DNA from: CANNDT01 sp945876205
Lineage (GTDB): Bacteria; Acidobacteriota; Vicinamibacteria; Vicinamibacterales; UBA2999
Length of the DNA stretch: 9,297 nucleotides
Assembly: GCA_947503365.1 (NCBI GenBank)
Contig: CANNDT010000138.1
Coordinates: 1 to 9,297 of the forward strand
Direction of reading: 5' to 3'
In this document: in pieces, positions 5,487 to 9,297 of the stretch
Layout of the letters: every line of letters starts with the position of its first letter
How positions within the stretch are numbered: position 1 is the stretch's first letter
Notes under the pieces: generated by a model
What the model saw: the letters and a program-made list of their open reading frames with translations, nothing else
Told to the model about the DNA's origin: nothing
Database searches by the model: none
Made by a program: the position numbers and the translations under genes

Positions 5487-6362
5487 CAGGCCGGCGCCAT
5501 CCGCCAGTAACTCTGGTATCGCGCCGGTCATGGTCGCGACCACCGGGAGTCCGTGGGCGACGGCTTCCGCTACGGCCATTCCATAGGTCTCCTGCCGGGT
5601 TGCCAGCACGAACACATCCGAGCCGTCGTAGCATCTCTCCAGCGCCCGGCCGTCAAGATCGCCAGCAAGCGACACGCGATCCTCGAGTCCGAGCGTCGCG
5701 ATTGCCGTCCGCACCCGGTCGGTTGTCGCCGGATGGCGCGTCAGACTTCCGGCGCAGGTCAGCCTCCAGTTGAGATGTGAAACCGCCGCGAGCGCCGTGA
5801 GCAGCCGCTCATGACCCTTCTCCGGATTGAGCGTCGCCACCGAGAGTAGCTCGACGTGATGTCCGCCGGAGCCGCGCGCCAGCGGCGCGCGATCGGTGCC
5901 CGGCTCCGCGACGACGATCCGGTCGGGACGCAGTTCGTGCTTTGCGATGAGGGGCACGGTCGCCTTGCCGGTGACGATGACCAGCGCCGCAGCACCAAGC
6001 GCGCGGCGCTCGCCCTCGTCGAAGCGCGCGGCCGTCTCGCGGTCGAGGTCAGACGCGGCGGCGAGAGGAAGGTGGACGAGCGCGACGATGCACAGGCGGG
6101 AGGCTTCGTGCGCGATGAGATCCGGCATGGCGCCGAGAGCCAGGCTGTCGACGATGGCGATGGTTCCAGCGGCAAGGGCGGCAAGGGCGCGGGATGCGTG
6201 AGCCAGCGCCGCCGGGGTCGGGTAGGGAAAGCTCGCATCGAGCTCGAGGACGTCCACCATCCAGCCCCTCTGGCGAAGGCCGTCAACGATGCGCCGATCG
6301 TAAAGATAGCCGCCAGTGCGATCGGTGAGACGACCCGGTACCACGAGCACGATCGGGCGCAT
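5307..6362 (-). CDS. Glycosyltransferase family 4 (GT-B fold)
   Basis: A 351-residue cytoplasmic glycosyltransferase of retaining GT4 type, complete. The N-terminal domain has a TGGYLYDRR acceptor-side segment (16-24) and LVHLPLA (95-101). The C-terminal donor domain shows ATLNPEKGHERLL (176-188) and the E-x7-E motif ETYGMAVAE (Glu258 and Glu266), followed by HGLPVVAT (270-277) and GLLVPVGD (291-298). The donor is probably a nucleotide sugar; acceptor is unknown. It starts 2 nt after the PTPS-homologue stop, so the two are translationally coupled. At its 3' end the sequence ATGGATGA overlaps its stop with a former methyltransferase start, showing that the methyltransferase originally followed directly. 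Role in the cluster: probably adds a sugar to the small-molecule intermediate or to a lipid. Confidence 0.92.
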   Translation of the reverse strand: MRPIVLVVPGRLTDRTGGYLYDRRIVDGLRQRGWMVDVLELDASFPYPTPAALAHASRALAALAAGTIAIVDSLALGAMPDLIAHEASRLCIVALVHLPLAAASDLDRETAARFDEGERRALGAAALVIVTGKATVPLIAKHELRPDRIVVAEPGTDRAPLARGSGGHHVELLSVATLNPEKGHERLLTALAAVSHLNWRLTCAGSLTRHPATTDRVRTAIATLGLEDRVSLAGDLDGRALERCYDGSDVFVLATRQETYGMAVAEAVAHGLPVVATMTGAIPELLADGAGLLVPVGDTPALIDALSRVLGDAGLRARLAEGARRMRDRLPTWEQTSGRIAGALDSLVAHG

Positions 6363-6364
6363 CG

Positions 6365-6775
6365 TTATGACGGCTCGCTGACCGGACCCTCGAACGATGC
6401 CGCGGCGATGTGCGATTCGTGCAGCGTCACGCGGATCTGCGTGATGGCGCCGGCTCCTGGCCCCAGATCGCCGCGTCGAATCGCCGCCACGAGACCATCG
6501 AACACGACCCGCGCCAGGAACTCGGTGGTCGTGTTGCGCCCCGCAAATGCAGGAACCTCGTCGAGGTTGCGATAGTTCAGATCCGCCAGCACCAGACGAA
6601 GCGTCTCGGCCGCTCGTCCGATGTCAACGACGATCCCGTCGGCGTCCAGTGTCGGGCGCTTGAGCTCGACGTCCACCACATAGGTGGCGCCGTGCAGCCG
6701 CTGCGCGGGCCCGAAGACCTGGCCGGTGAAACTGTGCGCGATCATGACGTGGTCGCGCACCGTCACGCTATACAT
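6365..6775 (-). CDS. PTPS/QueD-fold protein, catalytically degenerate (SCO6650-like)
   Basis: A 136-residue T-fold protein aligned to 6-pyruvoyl-tetrahydropterin synthase/QueD. In E. coli QueD the Cys lies four residues before HGH; here that segment is AQRLHGA (24-30), so the catalytic Cys is Ala24 and the third Zn ligand is Ala30. His14 (IAHSF) and His28 remain. The Asp-His pair of QueD (LDHH) is Asn67-Tyr68. Residues for holding a pterin remain: TTTEFLA (82-88) and Glu120 (TLHESH). From memory, S. coelicolor SCO6650 has the same losses and does not perform the PTPS reaction. I infer a pterin- or pyrimidine-binding protein with another activity, not a queuosine or biopterin enzyme. AGGAG lies 6 nt before the ATG. 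It sits between the dehydrogenase and glycosyltransferase in one operon. Confidence 0.88.
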   Translation of the reverse strand: MYSVTVRDHVMIAHSFTGQVFGPAQRLHGATYVVDVELKRPTLDADGIVVDIGRAAETLRLVLADLNYRNLDEVPAFAGRNTTTEFLARVVFDGLVAAIRRGDLGPGAGAITQIRVTLHESHIAAASFEGPVSEPS

Positions 6776-6796
6776 CGAAGGCTCCTTCAGTGGGCA

Positions 6797-7771
6797 CTAG
6801 GAATACTTGATCCGGTGACAGATCGCATCGCCGGGCGCGCGTGCGAGATCCGCCATCACGTCCGGGAGTGTGTCAAACCCGGTCTCGCCCGTGATGAGGG
6901 CGTCGAGTGCCGCATCACCCAGAAGCGTCAATGCGAGCTGCATCCGCCGCCTCGTGTCCCATCGCGACCGTTGTGACGGGGCCACGCGGCCAACCTGGGA
7001 AGACGCGATCGTCAGGCGCCTGGCGTGAAACGCGCCGCCCAGCGACAACGGGACCGTCTGGTCGCCAAACCAGCTCAGCTCCACAATCGTCGCCTCGTCG
7101 CCCGCCACGCGCAGCGCCAGTTCGAGGCCGGCCGGGGCGCCGCTGGCGTGGATGACGACGTCGGCGTCAGGGGTGGCCGCCGCCGGTTCCGCGAATCTCA
7201 GACCCAGGGCATCGGCCACCGCGAGGCGTCGGGGATTGATATCCACCAGCTCCACGTCGCATCCCGCGATCCGTGACGCCAGCCAGGCCGCCAGGCAACC
7301 GACCGTGCCGGCGCCGATCACCGCGATACGATCACCCACGTGCGGCCTTGCGTCCCATATTCCGTTGAGCGCGGTCTCGAGATTCGCGGCCAGCACGGCG
7401 CGGGCGGGTGGAATGCCGTCCGGGAGCACATGCACGGCCTCGGATGGGACGATAAAGCGGGTCTGATGGGGATGCAGCACGAACACGGTCCGGTCGGTCA
7501 GCTCGGGTGGGCCGCCCACGACGCGGCCGACGCTCGAGTAGCCATACTTCACAGGGGCGGGGAAGTCGCCTGCCTGAAAAGGCGCGCGCATGCGGCCCCA
7601 TTCGCCCGGCGGGACGCGGCCCGCAAACACGAGCGCCTCGGTGCCGCGGCTGATGCCGCTGTACAGCGCCTGCACCAGCACCTCGCCACCGGACGGCGTC
7701 CCCAGCACTTCACTGCGGATCTCGCCGCGGCCGGGCGCCGTCACCCAGAACGCTCTGGCCGTCTCCTGCAT
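6797..7771 (-). CDS. Medium-chain (MDR) zinc-type alcohol dehydrogenase homologue
   Basis: A 324-residue NAD(P)-dependent dehydrogenase. The N-terminal GroES-like domain contains GISRGTE (39-45) where zinc enzymes have GICGTD, so the catalytic Cys is missing; the BchC-like branch of MDR proteins shows the same SRGTE motif. KYGYSSVGRV (75-84) is the usual cofactor-domain lead-in. The Rossmann domain has GAGTVGCLAA (153-162) and VDINPRRL (176-183), whose Asp177 suggests NAD(H) over NADP(H). The structural Cys4 zinc lobe is absent. It is the first gene of the operon with the PTPS homologue (21-nt gap), glycosyltransferase and methyltransferase. It probably oxidises or reduces a hydroxyl or keto group on the pathway intermediate. 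The start at 7771 preserves the expected N-terminus, but no Shine-Dalgarno precedes it. Confidence 0.88.
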   Translation of the reverse strand: MQETARAFWVTAPGRGEIRSEVLGTPSGGEVLVQALYSGISRGTEALVFAGRVPPGEWGRMRAPFQAGDFPAPVKYGYSSVGRVVGGPPELTDRTVFVLHPHQTRFIVPSEAVHVLPDGIPPARAVLAANLETALNGIWDARPHVGDRIAVIGAGTVGCLAAWLASRIAGCDVELVDINPRRLAVADALGLRFAEPAAATPDADVVIHASGAPAGLELALRVAGDEATIVELSWFGDQTVPLSLGGAFHARRLTIASSQVGRVAPSQRSRWDTRRRMQLALTLLGDAALDALITGETGFDTLPDVMADLARAPGDAICHRIKYS

Positions 7772-7785
7772 GTGCTGACATTCTG

Positions 7786-8355
7786 ATGCGGTACCTACGC
7801 CGATACAAAGCGGCGCATCCGTACCCCCGGTTCGGACCTGCGAATTACGTGACGACGGTCCGGGCGATGCTGGTCGCGCTCATCGCCACAGCCATCGTCG
7901 GTCCGGCGACTCAGGAGGTGCTGTGGGCCGTGATTGGGGTGACGGCACTGGTGGCTGCGCTCGACGGCCTCGACGGCTGGCTCGCCCGTCGCACGGGCAT
8001 GGCGAGTGCGTTTGGGGCGCGGTTCGACATGGAAACCGATGCCGTGCTCATCCTCGTCCTGTCGATCCTGGTCTGGCAGCAGGGGAAGGCCGGTGCCTGG
8101 GTCCTGCTGTGCGGGCTGATGCGGTATGGGTTTGTCGCGGCCGGATGGCTCCAGCCCTGGCTGGCAAAGCCGCTGCGGTCGACGCGGCGCGGCAAGACGG
8201 TCGCCGTTGGTCAGTTGCTCGGACTGAGCGTGGCCCTCGCGCCCATCGTCTCGCCGCGGGTCAGCCCTCTCGTCGCGGCTCTCACGTTGACCGCGCTCGC
8301 GTGGTCGTTTGCGATTGACGTCAGGTGGCTCTCGCGCCCCGACCGGGCGAGGTAG
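7786..8355 (+). CDS. CDP-alcohol phosphatidyltransferase family membrane protein
   Basis: A 189-residue integral membrane enzyme that transfers a phosphoalcohol or phosphatidyl group from a CDP-linked donor. The full signature is present: Asp60-x2-Asp63-Gly64-x2-Ala67-Arg68-x8-Gly77-x3-Asp81-x3-Asp85, the last Asp being the catalytic base in characterised members. GPANYVTTVRA (17-27) precedes the first helix; hydrophobic spans lie near 27-40, 44-58, 86-97, 103-120, 140-155 and 160-175, about six helices as usual. Substrates cannot be read from sequence. Its ATG lies 14 bp from the divergent dehydrogenase start, so its promoter must lie within that gene. It has no clear ribosome site. The tail converges on and overlaps the sulfatase-like gene by 145 bp. 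In this cluster it probably attaches the product to a lipid or builds its lipid carrier. Confidence 0.9.
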   Translation: MRYLRRYKAAHPYPRFGPANYVTTVRAMLVALIATAIVGPATQEVLWAVIGVTALVAALDGLDGWLARRTGMASAFGARFDMETDAVLILVLSILVWQQGKAGAWVLLCGLMRYGFVAAGWLQPWLAKPLRSTRRGKTVAVGQLLGLSVALAPIVSPRVSPLVAALTLTALAWSFAIDVRWLSRPDRAR

Positions 8356-9297
8356 ACAGACGCCTCCGCTGCCGTGTCCGGTGCGTCGAACGCCTCGAGC
8401 AGCATCGGCACGAGCGCGTGCATGGCGCCGATCGACGGAGTCCGCGGCTCCAGGCCAGCCATGAATCCATGTTCGAGCAGCGTGTGCAGCACGGGTCCTC
8501 CCCGTCCGATCACGTGCACGGGGACACGCCACGGCGCGCCCTTTCCGCTCACGGCCGCAGGCGGCTGGTGATCGCCGATGGCGATCACGATCGCGTCGTC
8601 TGTACGCTGGCGAAGGTAACCCGCAAGCGACTCGTACTCGTAGGCCATGGCGTGGACGTAGCTCGGGCCGAGGCTGGTCAGGTCGGGAAGGGTGGCCATC
8701 GCCCGCTCGACGTCGGCCTTGTCGTAGGCGTCCTTGGTCAGCACGCGCGACCAGTCGGCCTGGTAGGGAGCCACGGGGCCAAAGGGCGCGTGTGTCGTGC
8801 TCGTCGGGAAGACGACGAAGAGCGGCGCGCGTGGCGCGCGGTGGCGTTCGAGCGCGTCGAGCTTGGCCAGCGCATACTGATCCGGAATACTCCACCAGCC
8901 GAACTGCGGCCCCTCGTAAGCCAGCAGATCCCGGCCGTAGATCACGTCGAAGCCGTAGAAGGCCCCTTCCGGCCAGGCCTGCCGCATCCCCGGCATCAGC
9001 GCCACGGTCCGGTAGCCGCGCCGGGCGAAGTTGGTGACGATCGTCTCCCGCCGCGACGCCATCAACGACGTGTACGCATACTGGTCGCGTACTTCCACTC
9101 CCGACAACAGGCTCAGATGCGCCAGCCATGAGCCACCGCCGAACGTCGGAGACTCTACGTAGGCCGAGACGACCTCACGTCCAGTCTCGCGGATGGCCGT
9201 CTCGAAGTCGGCCCGGCTCGCGGCGAGCCCGGAGGCGATCGCGGGCGTCTCGTAGGTCACCGCGCCGTACGACTCGACGAAGACGAGCAGCACATCG
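8211..9297 (-). CDS. Sulfatase/LtaS-type alkaline phosphatase superfamily protein (5' end outside window)
   Basis: The visible 360-odd residues begin in the first strand of the catalytic domain, so the N-terminus, probably membrane helices as in LtaS-like proteins, lies beyond base 9297. Counting from the codon at 9293: VFVESYGAVTYE (4-15) carries the first metal acidic residue; SPTFGGGSWLAHLSLLSG (48-65) should contain the nucleophile (Thr or Ser); THAPFGP (167-173) and IGDHQPP (239-245) carry the later metal ligands. Family members transfer or hydrolyse phospho- or sulfo-headgroups outside the membrane. Next to a CDP-alcohol transferase, a phosphoalcohol or phosphoglycerol substrate is plausible. 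The last ~50 residues beyond EASVYLA are low-complexity and overlap the neighbouring gene, so they may be a fortuitous extension caused by a lost stop. Confidence 0.85.
   Translation of the reverse strand, partial: DVLLVFVESYGAVTYETPAIASGLAASRADFETAIRETGREVVSAYVESPTFGGGSWLAHLSLLSGVEVRDQYAYTSLMASRRETIVTNFARRGYRTVALMPGMRQAWPEGAFYGFDVIYGRDLLAYEGPQFGWWSIPDQYALAKLDALERHRAPRAPLFVVFPTSTTHAPFGPVAPYQADWSRVLTKDAYDKADVERAMATLPDLTSLGPSYVHAMAYEYESLAGYLRQRTDDAIVIAIGDHQPPAAVSGKGAPWRVPVHVIGRGGPVLHTLLEHGFMAGLEPRTPSIGAMHALVPMLLEAFDAPDTAAEASVYLARSGRESHLTSIANDHASAVNVRAATRGLTRGETMGARATLSPSN

Noticed and set aside
5856..6575. A 239-codon plus-strand open frame opposite the glycosyltransferase and PTPS homologue
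   Set aside because: Arg/Ala-rich shadow frame covering two genes with clear motifs on the other strand.
6365..6775. Calling the PTPS-fold gene queD or a biopterin enzyme
   Set aside because: The catalytic Cys, the Asp-His pair and one zinc ligand are missing, and no queuosine genes are nearby.
7795..9129. A 444-codon minus-strand open frame
   Set aside because: It runs across two supported genes in another frame and has an Arg/Pro/Gly-rich composition typical of GC-rich shadow frames, with no domain.

Overview
The window is GC-rich, densely coded bacterial chromosome. No marker gene fixes the taxon. The coding style and the pyrophosphate-type phosphofructokinase would suit an Acidobacteriota-like soil or sediment organism, but that is a tentative inference. 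No rRNA, tRNA, CRISPR array or transposase was seen.

Layout: (1) 1-1060, minus: a 6-phosphofructokinase whose active-site signatures are those of PPi-dependent enzymes (3' end outside the window). (2) 1172-3047, plus: a two-gene operon, a stand-alone RibD-type reductase followed by an exported endonuclease/exonuclease/phosphatase-fold hydrolase; it seems to start from a leaderless promoter. (3) 3044-7771, minus: an operon read in the order MDR dehydrogenase, PTPS/QueD-fold protein, GT4 glycosyltransferase and, after an insertion, a SAM methyltransferase. (4) 7786-8355, plus: a CDP-alcohol phosphatidyltransferase, diverging from the dehydrogenase with 14 bp between start codons. (5) 8211-9297, minus: a sulfatase/LtaS-type alkaline-phosphatase-superfamily protein (5' end outside), overlapping the previous gene tail to tail.

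The reductase, PTPS homologue, dehydrogenase, glycosyltransferase, methyltransferase, CDP-alcohol transferase and sulfatase-like protein look like one conserved pathway of unknown product. The reductase and PTPS-fold protein point to a GTP-derived pyrimidine or pterin-like intermediate; the last two point to a lipid or envelope target. The PTPS homologue has lost its catalytic Cys and one Zn ligand. From memory, this matches the Streptomyces coelicolor homologue SCO6650, which is reported as unable to carry out the PTPS reaction; a GTP cyclohydrolase II paralogue (SCO6655) lies near it. No cyclohydrolase is visible here.

The second notable element is the insertion between glycosyltransferase and methyltransferase (about 4068-5304). 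On the minus strand it holds a beta-helix protein fragment, an attC-like hairpin, a toxin-first VapC plus small-partner module and a second attC-like hairpin. Both hairpins carry two single unpaired bases at equivalent places. The left box of the cassette's own attC matches the complement of the cassette's own 5' end at 6 of 7 bases, as integron cassettes require. I read this as a short integrase-less cassette array (CALIN-like) inside a biosynthetic operon. It is flanked by two roughly 89% identical copies of the glycosyltransferase 3' end, and the outer copy begins right at the attC crossover point.
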